From JBBRLA01 sp038231615 (lineage in GTDB: Bacteria; Myxococcota_A; Polyangia; Palsa-1104; JAEUJZ01): a stretch of DNA of 23,096 bases. The notes beneath the pieces were generated by a model, which ran no database searches, was not told the origin of the DNA, and worked only from the letters and a program-made list of their open reading frames with translations. Shown one piece after another: positions 10,420 to 18,369 of the stretch. The DNA lies in NCBI GenBank assembly GCA_038231615.1, contig JBBRLA010000045.1, forward strand, positions 1 through 23,096, read 5' to 3'. The translations under genes and the position numbers were made by a program. Positions within the stretch are counted from its first letter, which is position 1, and the number at the start of each line of letters is the position of its first letter.

Positions 10420-12738
10420 TTACGCTGAAGTGATCCAATGCGCCGCCTCGAAACGGTCATCCGGCGCCGTCAGCGGGATGGAGCCGTCGCGAGGGTAACG
10501 CGCCCAGGTCCGCCCCTGCCGCAGCAGGCGCACCACCAGTTGCAGCCGCTGTCCGGGGGCCACCCCCAGCTGCGCCCACGGCACAGCCAGCTCCAGGCTG
10601 TCCGCCGCCGCGGCGGGCGTCCCCCGGGAAAGCGGGGCGAAGACGCCGGTGGCCGGTGCGGCGGCCAGGATCTGCCAGCCCTGGGGTTTTGCCGGATCGT
10701 AAAGGATGCGCATGGGGGTCGTCGTCCCTGGGCCCTTGTGGGCCGGGTCGCTCAGTTCCAGCGCCACTTCCGCGTGGCACAGGAGCGCCGCCTGCGCCGG
10801 CTCGACCCGCAGGTAAAGCGTCTCCCGGTCGAAGCCGAAGTGGATCGCCGACAGGTCCGGGCGATCGGCCATCGAGGCCCCCCGGGGCACCCGGTAGCAC
10901 CCTGCCAGGGACCACTCGTAGTAGCTGGAACGCTTGCCGTCGATATGGGGGTGGACGAAGGCCCGCGGCTCCTGGTAGACCGTCCCGGCCTCCGCGGTGT
11001 GCTCGTCCACCGGGTCCAGAAGCTCCGCCGGAGGGGACCGCCCCATCGCCAGGTACGCCGCCAGCAAGTACTGCCGAAAGAGCCGGTCGTAAAGGGCATC
11101 TTCGCCGGAGTGGAAGGGCTCGCCGAACCACCAGAACCAGTCCGACCCCTGTGCCACCAGTAACATTTCGTAAGCCCGGGGAAGGTCGATGGCCACCTGC
11201 ACCGCCCCCGCCGTCTCAACCGCCCCCGCCATCTCAACCGCCCCCGCCATCTCAACCACTCGGGCATACTCCGCCCGCGCTCGCCCGAGCAGCCCCCAGG
11301 CCCGGTTCTTCACCCCGTCGCCGATCCAGATGTGGAAGTCGCTGTCGATCCACGACCCTGCGGCCAGGCGCGAGAGCGGCCGGGTGACCGGGGCCGCCCG
11401 CAGGTGCTCGCTGAAGGTCACCGGGGTGATCTTCAGCCCATCCACCACCGGCCGCTGCGCCAGGCGCGAGAAGAGCGCGTCCAGGAACGGCCGCCCGCGA
11501 TCGGGGTAGCTTTCCCAGGGGTTCTCGCCGTCCAGCGCCAGCGTCACGATCGGGACTTCTCCCGTGGCCAGAGGGAAGTCCCGGACCGCCCCCGCGGTGT
11601 GCGCCACCCCCTGCAAGAGATCCGTCACCGCCGCCTCCGCGTCGTCCTGCGCGTAGCGGAAGCCGATGCGGTCCGAGAGGTCCCGGTCGCGAAAGAAGAG
11701 CGCCACCCCCTGATGCCGGTAGGCCCGGCACAGGGCGCCCCGCGGGGATCCGTGGGGCGGGGCCTCGCCGCTCATCTGCAGCGATCGCCACAGGTTCCCC
11801 TCATCGCTGCACAGCCAGGTCGTCCCGGCCTCGGCGTAGCACGAGAGCGCCGCGGGCGAGAGGCTCCCCTCGGGGGGCCACATCCCCGCCGCCGCCACGC
11901 CCAGGCTCTTCTCGAACGCCTCGCGGCCCCTGTGGATCTGCGCCATCGCGTCTTCTCGGTAGCTGAAGCGCGCCGGCAACTCCGCCTGAGGCTGCGCCTC
12001 CCGGGCCACCTCGCTGTCGCAGAGCAGCGGCACGATCGGGTGGTAGAACGCCGAACAAGAAAGTTCTACCTGCCCTCGCTCCGACAACGTCCGGTACAGC
12101 GGCAGCACCTTGGCGCAGCCCGCCCGCCCCTTCTCCACCACCAGCCGCAGGTCGTCGTCCGAATACCCTCCGCCCTGCCGCTCCAGCCGGGCCAGCGCCT
12201 GGTCCCCCTCCCGCACCGCGAACCCGAGCCACGACAGATTGAAGAGCACCGTCAGGTCCCGCAGCTCCTGCGGCGAGAAGCTCGGTGCCCGCCGACGGAT
12301 CTCCTCGGCCCCGGCCTGGCGCCCGCGCTTCTCCAGCAGTTCCCGATAACGCCCCCGCGGCTCCACCGCCCGGCTCCAGTTGATCGAGAAGAACCGCGCC
12401 AGCAGGAATTCCCGCTCCGAAAGGTCCAGGTCCTCCATCCGCCGCTCCGCCAGGTCCATGTAGCGGTCCCGCTGCCCCGCCACCACCCCTTCGATCTGCA
12501 AGATCAGCGACGGCACCAGGTTCACGGTGATGCGCGCCCCCGGGTGCCGCAAGAGGCACGTTGCCACGTCCAGATACCCCGAGCCCCCGTGCAGCCGCAC
12601 CCAGGGCAAAAGGGCCCGCGTCTCGGCATCGGCATCCCTGGGCCCTGGCACCGCCGTCGGCTCCACATAGTAGGGCTGGTGCATGTGGAACAGGATCGCC
12701 AGGTGCAGCAGGTCATGGTTCAGCGTCGCCGTTGACAT
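10420..12738 (-). CDS. GH57-family alpha-glucan glycoside hydrolase/transferase
   Basis: A 772-residue protein of the alpha-amylase/4-alpha-glucanotransferase-like GH57 group. Conserved regions in order: HMHQPYY with H20-Q21-P22; GQVELSCSAFYHPIVPLL; GMWPPEGSLS with the predicted nucleophile E290; and LALDGENPWESY with the predicted acid/base D403. GSDWFWWFGEPFHSGEDALYD then closes the catalytic part, as in GH57 amylases. The final ~170 residues look like a beta-rich accessory domain. No signal peptide is visible, so an intracellular substrate such as glycogen or maltodextrin is likely. It starts 17 bp after the glgC stop, consistent with co-transcription. An 18-bp tandem repeat inserts EMAGAV-type units before the SDWFWW motif. 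Exact specificity (amylase, branching or transferase) cannot be read from sequence alone. Confidence 0.9.
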   Translation of the reverse strand: MSTATLNHDLLHLAILFHMHQPYYVEPTAVPGPRDADAETRALLPWVRLHGGSGYLDVATCLLRHPGARITVNLVPSLILQIEGVVAGQRDRYMDLAERRMEDLDLSEREFLLARFFSINWSRAVEPRGRYRELLEKRGRQAGAEEIRRRAPSFSPQELRDLTVLFNLSWLGFAVREGDQALARLERQGGGYSDDDLRLVVEKGRAGCAKVLPLYRTLSERGQVELSCSAFYHPIVPLLCDSEVAREAQPQAELPARFSYREDAMAQIHRGREAFEKSLGVAAAGMWPPEGSLSPAALSCYAEAGTTWLCSDEGNLWRSLQMSGEAPPHGSPRGALCRAYRHQGVALFFRDRDLSDRIGFRYAQDDAEAAVTDLLQGVAHTAGAVRDFPLATGEVPIVTLALDGENPWESYPDRGRPFLDALFSRLAQRPVVDGLKITPVTFSEHLRAAPVTRPLSRLAAGSWIDSDFHIWIGDGVKNRAWGLLGRARAEYARVVEMAGAVEMAGAVETAGAVQVAIDLPRAYEMLLVAQGSDWFWWFGEPFHSGEDALYDRLFRQYLLAAYLAMGRSPPAELLDPVDEHTAEAGTVYQEPRAFVHPHIDGKRSSYYEWSLAGCYRVPRGASMADRPDLSAIHFGFDRETLYLRVEPAQAALLCHAEVALELSDPAHKGPGTTTPMRILYDPAKPQGWQILAAAPATGVFAPLSRGTPAAAADSLELAVPWAQLGVAPGQRLQLVVRLLRQGRTWARYPRDGSIPLTAPDDRFEAAHWITSA
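11202..11255. repeat. 18-bp in-frame tandem repeat (3 copies) inside the GH57 gene
   Basis: The unit CCGCCCCCGCCATCTCAA occurs at 11220-11237 and 11238-11255, with a one-base variant at 11202-11219. On the coding strand each copy adds EMAGAV or a near variant (VEMAGAVEMAGAVETAGAV). Copy-number change would keep the frame. Confidence 0.9.
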
Positions 12739-12755
12739 GAAGTCGTCCGCCCCGA

Positions 12756-14060
12756 CTATCCCTGGCCCTGGCCGGCGCCCGGGAACCCGTAGTTCTTGGG
12801 GACTACCACGATGTCGTCCACCACGTGGAACCGCTGCCGGTCCGCCTCCCGGTCCAGGCCGATCTCCGTCCCCGCGGGCAGCCTCACGTGCTTGTCGATG
12901 ATCGCCTTCCTGATCTTGCAGTAGCGACCCACGTCCACTCCCTCATGAAGGATCGACTCCTCCACGTGGGCGAAGCTGTTCACCCGCACCTGCGGCCCCA
13001 GCACGCTGCGGTCCACCCGCCCTCCCGAGACGATGCACCCCTCGCTGATCATCGAGTCCGTGGCGAACCCGATGCGCGGGTGACCTCCCGGGCCGCCCGG
13101 GTCATCGAAGACGAACTTGGCCGGCGGCAGCGACTTGTTCCACGTCAGCACCGGCCACCGGGGGTTGTACAGGTCGAAGATCGGCACCACCTGGACGAAG
13201 TCCATGTTCGCCAAGTAGTACTGCGGGATCGTCCCCACGTCCCGCCAGTAACCCCGCTCGCCCTCGGTCATCCCGGGGACTTCGTTGCGCATGAAGTCGT
13301 AGGCGTAGACCACCTGCTTGTCGCCCACCATGTCCGGCAGGATGTTCCGGCCAAAATCGTGCTGGCTGCCGCTTTGCCCCTCCGCGTCCCGCACCAGCTG
13401 CGAGGTCAGCGACTCGGTCCGGAAAATATAATTCCCCATCGACGCCAACGCCCAGCCCGGTCGCCCGGGGATCTCCCGGGGCTTTTCCGGCTTTTCCTGG
13501 AACGAGATGATCCGCCACTTTTCGTCCACCTCGATGACCCCGAAGGCATGGGCCTCCGAGCAGGGCACCGGGATGGCCGCCACCGTGCAGTCCGCCTCCC
13601 GCTCCAGGTGGTAGTCCAGCATCTGCCGCACGTCCATCTTGTAAACATGGTCCCCGCCGAAGACCACCACGAAGTCCGGGTCCTCATCGGTGATCACGTT
13701 CAGCGACTGGTAGATCGCATCCGCCGAGCCCTTGAACCAGTCCCGGCCCTTGCGCTGCTGCGCCGGCACCGGTTCCACGTACTGGTCCAGCATCGCCGGC
13801 AGCCGCCAGCCCCGGGCGATGTGCGTGTTCAGCGAGTCGCTCATGTACTGGGTGAGGACCTTGATCTTGTTGAACCCGGAGTTCACCAGGTTCGACAGGA
13901 CGAAGTCGATCAGCCGGTAGCGCCCGCCGATGGGCACGGCGGGCTTGGCGCGATCGGCGGTCAGCGGCCACAACCGCTTGCCCTCGCCCCCGGCGAGGAC
14001 CAGGGCCAGCACGCGAGGATTGGGGCCCTTGTGAGGGGCGAACTTCGGGCGCTCTCGCAC
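12756..14060 (-). CDS. glgC: Glucose-1-phosphate adenylyltransferase (ADP-glucose pyrophosphorylase)
   Basis: It makes ADP-glucose from ATP and glucose-1-phosphate, the committed step of bacterial glycogen synthesis. The nucleotidyltransferase signature is complete: LALVLAGGEGKRLWPLTADR followed by AKPAVPIGGRYRLIDF and LSNLVNSGFNKIKVLTQY. Downstream are VVVFGGDHVYKMD, FQEKPEKPREIPG, MGNYIF, ERGYWRDVGTIPQYY, and a C-terminal left-handed beta-helix (VSGGRVDRSVLGPQVRV, ESILHEGVDVGRYCKIRKAIID). The 434-residue start at GTG 14060 is preferred because GGAGAG sits about 6 nt upstream. A GTG at 14114, also in frame, would add 18 residues without a visible ribosome site. It sits between the kinase and the GH57 gene on the same strand. 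The C-terminus ends in a glycine/glutamine-rich GAGQGQG tail. Confidence 0.96.
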   Translation of the reverse strand: MRERPKFAPHKGPNPRVLALVLAGGEGKRLWPLTADRAKPAVPIGGRYRLIDFVLSNLVNSGFNKIKVLTQYMSDSLNTHIARGWRLPAMLDQYVEPVPAQQRKGRDWFKGSADAIYQSLNVITDEDPDFVVVFGGDHVYKMDVRQMLDYHLEREADCTVAAIPVPCSEAHAFGVIEVDEKWRIISFQEKPEKPREIPGRPGWALASMGNYIFRTESLTSQLVRDAEGQSGSQHDFGRNILPDMVGDKQVVYAYDFMRNEVPGMTEGERGYWRDVGTIPQYYLANMDFVQVVPIFDLYNPRWPVLTWNKSLPPAKFVFDDPGGPGGHPRIGFATDSMISEGCIVSGGRVDRSVLGPQVRVNSFAHVEESILHEGVDVGRYCKIRKAIIDKHVRLPAGTEIGLDREADRQRFHVVDDIVVVPKNYGFPGAGQGQG

Positions 14061-14133
14061 GACAGTCTCTCCAGGATGAAAATGGATGGTGGGGTGTCTG
14101 TCTATCTCCGCCACTGCGGCACTTAGCGATAGA

Positions 14134-15507
14134 TCAGGAGGTGCTGGTCAGCACGTAAATCAGGGTCCCCACCACCGCCACCAGAAGTACGGCCAAAATG
14201 AACCATTTCAAGCTGGAGTTCGGGTCCGGCAGCGGAATGTTCCGCGTCCCCGTCCCCTCCAGCATCCGCTCCAGCGACGGCGCCTCGCCCGACGGCGCGC
14301 GCCCCATCTGCATGGGGTTCGCCATGCCGCTGTCCAAAAGGTCGGCCTTTTCCATCGGCTCGGCGTCGATGTTCCACATGCGCGGGTCGATGAACTGCTC
14401 CGGATTCAGCGGCGCGGTGCCGCTCTGCTCCGTGGGCTTCTTGCCGCCGCCGGCGCCGTCCTCCGTGTCCATCTCCTCCAGGGAGGTGAACTTCAGGATC
14501 TCGTCCTGGATCAGCGTGTCGATGAGGGAACTTGGCGGCTTGTCCGGCTTCGATCGCTGCTTCTCGGCCAGACATCGCGCCACCAGATTCTCGATGTCCC
14601 GGCTGGTGACCTTCAGCCCCCGGGAAAAGAGGTACTGCGCCAGCGCGTCGCCCAGGTCATCCGCCCGCTGGTAGCGCTGCAGGGGGTCCTTGGCCAGGGC
14701 CTTCCGGACGATGTTCTCCAACTCCGGCTCGACGTCCGGGTTCTGCTGGCTGACCGATGGCACCCGCGCCCCGCGCACCTGCTCGACCACCTGATAGTCG
14801 GTCTCGCCCTCGAAGAGGCGCTTGCTGGTGAGCATTTCATAAAGCAGGATGCCGACGGCGAAGAGGTCCGCCCTGCTGTCCACCTCGACGCCCATGGCGG
14901 CCTCGGGGGACAGGTAGCTGAACTTGCCCTTGACCACCCCCGGGTCCGTCCCCTCAAGCTGCGAGGTGGCCTTGGCCAGACCGAAGTCCACCAGCTTGAC
15001 CTCCCCGCGACGGGAGATAAGGATGTTCGGCGGCGAAATGTCCCGGTGGACGATGCCAAAGGGCCGCCCCGACTCCGGGTCCAGAAGCTCATGAGCATAG
15101 GACAGCGCCTTGCATACCTCCATCATCACATACAGGGTATGGCTGACCGGCAGCCGCTGCCCCTGACGACGCAGCGACTCCGTGAGGGTCTTCAGGTTGG
15201 CCCCGTCGACGTACTCCATCACCAGGAAGTACGCCGCGCCCATCCCCGGCCCCGCGCCCTCTCCCAGATCGGCCACGCCGATGTCGGTCACCTGCACGAT
15301 GTTGGCGTGTTGCAGATGCAGCGAGAGCCGCGCCTCGTCCAGGAACATCGAGACGAACTTCTTGTTCTTGGTGAGGCTGGGGAGGATGCGCTTGATGGCA
15401 ACGTTGCGCTTCAGCCCACCCACGGTGGACTCCGCGACGCCGCGGAAGACCTCGGCCATGCCGCCGGTGTCCACGCGATCCGTGATTTTGTAGCGCTGAT
15501 GCTCCAT
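14134..15507 (-). CDS. Tail-anchored serine/threonine protein kinase
   Basis: A 457-residue Hanks-type kinase. The kinase domain spans residues ~6-275: glycine loop DTGGMAEVF (13-21), catalytic-lysine strand NVAIKR (K39), HRDISPPN (154-161, catalytic D156) and VDFGLAKA with D174-F-G. The HRDISPPN form is common in myxobacterial kinases (family knowledge). A low-complexity cytoplasmic linker follows. A single hydrophobic segment at ~434-452 (WFILAVLLVAVVGTLIYVL) is followed by only a few residues, so the protein is effectively C-tail anchored with no sensor domain outside. It is first in a minus-strand cluster with glgC and the GH57 gene, which makes control of glycogen metabolism a plausible but untested role. 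The ATG has no strong ribosome site; a promoter lies just upstream. Confidence 0.93.
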   Translation of the reverse strand: MEHQRYKITDRVDTGGMAEVFRGVAESTVGGLKRNVAIKRILPSLTKNKKFVSMFLDEARLSLHLQHANIVQVTDIGVADLGEGAGPGMGAAYFLVMEYVDGANLKTLTESLRRQGQRLPVSHTLYVMMEVCKALSYAHELLDPESGRPFGIVHRDISPPNILISRRGEVKLVDFGLAKATSQLEGTDPGVVKGKFSYLSPEAAMGVEVDSRADLFAVGILLYEMLTSKRLFEGETDYQVVEQVRGARVPSVSQQNPDVEPELENIVRKALAKDPLQRYQRADDLGDALAQYLFSRGLKVTSRDIENLVARCLAEKQRSKPDKPPSSLIDTLIQDEILKFTSLEEMDTEDGAGGGKKPTEQSGTAPLNPEQFIDPRMWNIDAEPMEKADLLDSGMANPMQMGRAPSGEAPSLERMLEGTGTRNIPLPDPNSSLKWFILAVLLVAVVGTLIYVLTSTS

Positions 15508-15528
15508 GGAACTTGAGGTCGAGGCCCT

Positions 15529-15557
15529 ACTTTATCAAATTGGGCTTCCCATGCAAA
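15529..15557 (-). promoter_or_regulatory. Candidate promoter of the kinase-glgC-GH57 cluster
   Basis: On the minus strand: TTTGCA (15552-15557), a 17-nt spacer and TAAAGT (15529-15534), each about 4/6 to consensus. The expected start is only ~15 nt before the kinase ATG at 15507. Confidence 0.4.
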
Positions 15558-15687
15558 TGGGCGCCGGTGGGACAGCAACCTCCCTTCCCCCCGTCAGCGA
15601 CCCGGAACCCGGCCGGAAATCCGACCCGAATTTTGGTGACGCGGGAAGAAGGGAGCCTTGCCAATCGGCGACGGAAAGCAACGTCGA

Positions 15688-16113
15688 TTACTCTTCTTCG
15701 TGGGGATCGGTCATCTGATCCGATTCCACTCCGCCGCGGCCCAAAAGCTGCGACTTGGCCTGCTCTTCCTTCTCCTTCTCTTCCTTGCAGTCGATGCACA
15801 GCGTCGTCACCGGACGGGCCAGCAGACGCTTGAAGGCGATCTTCTCGCCGCAGTCCTCGCATTCATCGATGGTCTTGTTGTCGATGCGCTCCAGGGCCTG
15901 GTTGATCTTGTTGAGCAAGAACTTTTCCCGGTCGCGCAGGCGCAGCTCGGTGGAGAAGATCTCCTCCTCCATGGACTCGTCGATCGAATCCCGGCCGATG
16001 TTGCGCTCGCGCTCCATGCTGAACTTGAGCCCGTCCTTGGCATTGCGGAGCAACCGGTCTCGTTCGTTGGTGAGCACGTCTGAGAGCTGGGTCCGCTCCT
16101 GTTCTGTCAGCAT
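15688..16113 (-). CDS. DksA/TraR-family zinc-finger transcription regulator
   Basis: A 141-residue RNA-polymerase secondary-channel-type factor. Residues ~1-80 form a coiled-coil hairpin; IFSTELRLRDREKFLLNKI matches the DksA coiled-coil return strand. A four-cysteine zinc finger follows (C85, C88, C106, C109; CEDCGEKI and CIDCKEEKE). The C-terminus is acidic. E. coli DksA has DxxDxA at the coiled-coil tip; the aligned residues here are D42-S-I-D45-E-S47, so the last alanine is serine. The ATG is preceded by AAAGGA. The gene lies between clpX and the kinase on the minus strand. A terminator ends clpX upstream, so it probably has its own promoter, which I could not assign confidently. Confidence 0.9.
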   Translation of the reverse strand: MLTEQERTQLSDVLTNERDRLLRNAKDGLKFSMERERNIGRDSIDESMEEEIFSTELRLRDREKFLLNKINQALERIDNKTIDECEDCGEKIAFKRLLARPVTTLCIDCKEEKEKEEQAKSQLLGRGGVESDQMTDPHEEE

Positions 16114-16300
16114 CCTTCGTTTCCTTTGGCCAGCCGTCAGCCAGCCTCACCGGCCGGACGATAATGAGAGACTGCCCAGGCATCCCTGGTGCGAGAATCA
16201 AGCCAGACAGAGTAGCCCCTTTCCATCCGCTTGTCAATTCCATCGGTCGGTCGACTTATTGCTGGGCTTATTTTGGTTCGAGGGAAAGAGACCGGGACGG

Positions 16301-16327
16301 AAAAAGGCGGCTAGCTGGCCTTTTTTT
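16301..16327 (-). terminator. Intrinsic terminator overlapping the clpX stop codon
   Basis: AAAAAGGC (16301-16308) pairs with GCCTTTTT (16318-16325) across a 9-nt loop containing the palindrome GCTAGC. On the minus strand the stem ends in a T-run. The clpX stop codon (16311-16313) lies in the loop, so the last codons (KKAS) form one arm. The structure is symmetric and could act in both directions. Confidence 0.75.
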
Positions 16328-17516
16328 CTTTCACCAGCAGCGGGCGCTGCCGGTTCACTACTACGTCCTCGTTGATCACGCACTCCCGCACCCCAGTCAT
16401 GGAGGGGATCTCGTACATCACGTCGAGCATCACCTCTTCCATGATCGCCCGCAGCCCCCGGGCCCCCGACTTGCGCCGGAAGGCCTCCTTGGCGATGGCG
16501 ACGATGGCGTCCTCGGTGAAGCGCAGGTTCACCCCCTCGATGTCGAACAGGCGCTGGTACTGCTTGGCGATGGCGTTCTTCGGCCGCCAGAGCACCTCGG
16601 CCAGGGCTTCCTCGTCGAGAGCATCGCAGGACACCAGGATGGGCAGGCGCCCCATAAACTCCGGGATCATGCCGTACTTCACCAGGTCCTCGGTGCGCGC
16701 CATCGACCGCAAAAGGTCCTTGTCGTCGTTCTTGTCGGCCATCTTGGCCCCAAAGCCCATGCCCCGCTCGCCGATGCGGCGGCGGACGATGTCTTCAAGC
16801 CCGTTGAAGGCCCCGCTGCAAATGAACAAGATGTCCGTCGTGTCAACCTGGATCAGTTCCTGTTGCGGCCGGTTGCGCGCCCCGTCCGGGGTGATCGTAG
16901 CGTGCTTGCCTTCCAGAAGCTTCAACAGCGCCTGCTGCACCCCCTCGCCACTGACATCGCGGGTGATCGACGGCCCGCCGCCCCGACGGGCCACCTTGTC
17001 AATCTCGTCGATGCACACGATGCCGCGCTGGGCCTTCTCCACGTCCCCGGCGGAGTTCCGGTACAGCGCCTTGATGACGCTCTCCACGTCTTCGCCAACG
17101 TAGCCCGCCTCGGTCAGGGTGGTGGCATCGGCGATGGCGAAGGGCACGTCCAGTTTGCGGGCCAGCGTCTGGGCCAGAAGCGTCTTGCCGCAGCCCGTCG
17201 GGCCCAAAAGCAGGATGTTGCCTTTCTGGATCTCCGTCTCGCCGGTGCGCCCGCGCGCCTGGATGCGCTTGTAGTGGTTGTACACCGCGACCGAAAGCGT
17301 CTTTTTCGCCCGCACCTGGCCGATGATGTACTGGTCGAGGTCGTCGGAGACCTCTTTCGGCTTGGGAAACTTGGGGCGCTCCTGGGCTTCTTCCTTGGCG
17401 ATGATGTCATTGCACAGGCCGACGCATTCGTCGCAGATGAAGACCCGAGGGCCCGAGATCAGCTTGCGCACTTCGCGCCGCCGTTTGCCGCAGAAAGAGC
17501 AGTGGAAGTCGTCCAT
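16311..17516 (-). CDS. clpX: ATP-dependent Clp protease ATP-binding subunit ClpX
   Basis: A 401-residue AAA+ unfoldase that delivers substrates to ClpP. The N-terminal zinc-binding domain has C6, C9, C28 and C31 (HCSFCGK and ICDECVGLC). Walker A is GPTGCGKT (105-112), the pore loop is EAGYVGEDVES, and Walker B is IVCIDEID. The sensor-2 region carries RRKSGARGLRAIMEE. The ClpP-docking IGF loop of E. coli aligns with MGF here (GERGMGFGAKM). The start is set at ATG 17516 because GGAG lies 5 nt upstream and the zinc domain begins there; a TTG at 17540 in frame would add eight residues. clpP and tig, the usual partners, are not in the window. The gene ends in an intrinsic terminator that shares its stop codon. 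Confidence 0.97.
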   Translation of the reverse strand: MDDFHCSFCGKRRREVRKLISGPRVFICDECVGLCNDIIAKEEAQERPKFPKPKEVSDDLDQYIIGQVRAKKTLSVAVYNHYKRIQARGRTGETEIQKGNILLLGPTGCGKTLLAQTLARKLDVPFAIADATTLTEAGYVGEDVESVIKALYRNSAGDVEKAQRGIVCIDEIDKVARRGGGPSITRDVSGEGVQQALLKLLEGKHATITPDGARNRPQQELIQVDTTDILFICSGAFNGLEDIVRRRIGERGMGFGAKMADKNDDKDLLRSMARTEDLVKYGMIPEFMGRLPILVSCDALDEEALAEVLWRPKNAIAKQYQRLFDIEGVNLRFTEDAIVAIAKEAFRRKSGARGLRAIMEEVMLDVMYEIPSMTGVRECVINEDVVVNRQRPLLVKEKKAS

Positions 17517-17731
17517 GAGGGCTCCGACAATACCTTTCAACAGGGAGTAGCTACAGCCTCAGTAGGGATTCTTGCACAGGAATCCCGGGGAAGCAAAGCG
17601 GGGAACTGCGAATTCGGCGATGTGGGTCTTCCTATCGGCTTGGATGTCGGGCCTGTGCGTCCGCCGCACCGCGTTTCTCGCTTCCTATATCGCTTTTGTT
17701 GCTTCAGCGCCAGAGATCCCGGCGAGCGATT

Positions 17732-17737
17732 TATGAT
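17732..17737 (+). promoter_or_regulatory. Candidate -10 box for the acidic hypothetical gene
   Basis: TATGAT, 5/6 to consensus, 52 nt before the ATG at 17790. No convincing -35 is visible. The box overlaps an in-frame ATG at 17733, which argues against that upstream start. Confidence 0.3.
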
Positions 17738-17789
17738 ATGGGGTAGGCAGAACGTTCACCGCCCCCGTGGCCCTTGCTTTCTTGCTCTC

Positions 17790-18368
17790 ATGATCGCCGC
17801 AGCCGACGAACCCACGCAAAAAAACGACGCCAGCTTCGTGCCGGCCACCGACCTCCAGTTGCTCCGCCTCGGGCGCCACCTGAACCTGGGCTTCCACGAG
17901 GTCCAGGCGCTCCTTGACCTGTTCGAGGAAGAGGAAGACGACGACGACCTTCTGGTCGAGCTTCCCCCCGAGCCCAGGGACCCGCACCCGCTTCCCGGCC
18001 TGGGCTGGCTCAGGGGCGGCCCCCTGGCCGAGGTCCTTCAGCACGGCCCCGACCTCCTGTTCCACCTGCGGGCGGTGCCCGGCCTCTTCCTCTTCACCGA
18101 TGGCGTCACTCTCTCGCGCCTGGAACGGGCCCTGTCCCGCATTGACGGCGCCGTCGCCGCCGCTGGCAAGATCCGCGGCCTGCTCTCGCGCACCCGCCAC
18201 GCCATGTCCCGGGAAGAGCGCCTCTTCGAGGTCGCCGTGCGGGCCCTGTGCCAGGGCGCGGTCACCGGCCTCCTTTCCCGCGCCGGCCAGGGCGGCGACC
18301 CCCGCCCCGCAGACCTCATTGGACTGCTTACCCCCCTACTCCGCTCCTACAACAGCCGTCGCACGTAA
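17790..18368 (+). CDS. Hypothetical protein with acidic run
   Basis: A 192-residue protein I do not recognise. After a polar start (MIAAADEPTQKNDASF), a leucine-rich stretch leads into an acidic run (EEEEDDDD, residues ~49-56). Then come a proline-rich link and a helical C-terminal half (PLAEVLQHGPDLLFHLRAVP, LSRLERALSRIDGAVAAAGK and REERLFEVAVRALCQG). There is no signal peptide or transmembrane helix. The reading frame is open far upstream, but that part is antisense to clpX, so the start is put at the ATG 17790 just after the clpX promoter region; ATG 17733 is an alternative. A large palindrome begins immediately after the stop codon. Strand bias, leucine content and the clean end support a real gene, but function is unknown. 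Confidence 0.6.
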   Translation: MIAAADEPTQKNDASFVPATDLQLLRLGRHLNLGFHEVQALLDLFEEEEDDDDLLVELPPEPRDPHPLPGLGWLRGGPLAEVLQHGPDLLFHLRAVPGLFLFTDGVTLSRLERALSRIDGAVAAAGKIRGLLSRTRHAMSREERLFEVAVRALCQGAVTGLLSRAGQGGDPRPADLIGLLTPLLRSYNSRRT

Positions 18369-18369
18369 C

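Noticed and set aside
16164..17789. Long upstream extension of the hypothetical gene at 17790
   Set aside because: This stretch is antisense to clpX; only the part after 17790 lies outside it and reads as plausible protein.
17685..18200. 171-codon minus-strand ORF
   Set aside because: It is antisense to the 192-residue gene, and its Gly/Ala/Glu-rich sequence looks like a shadow.
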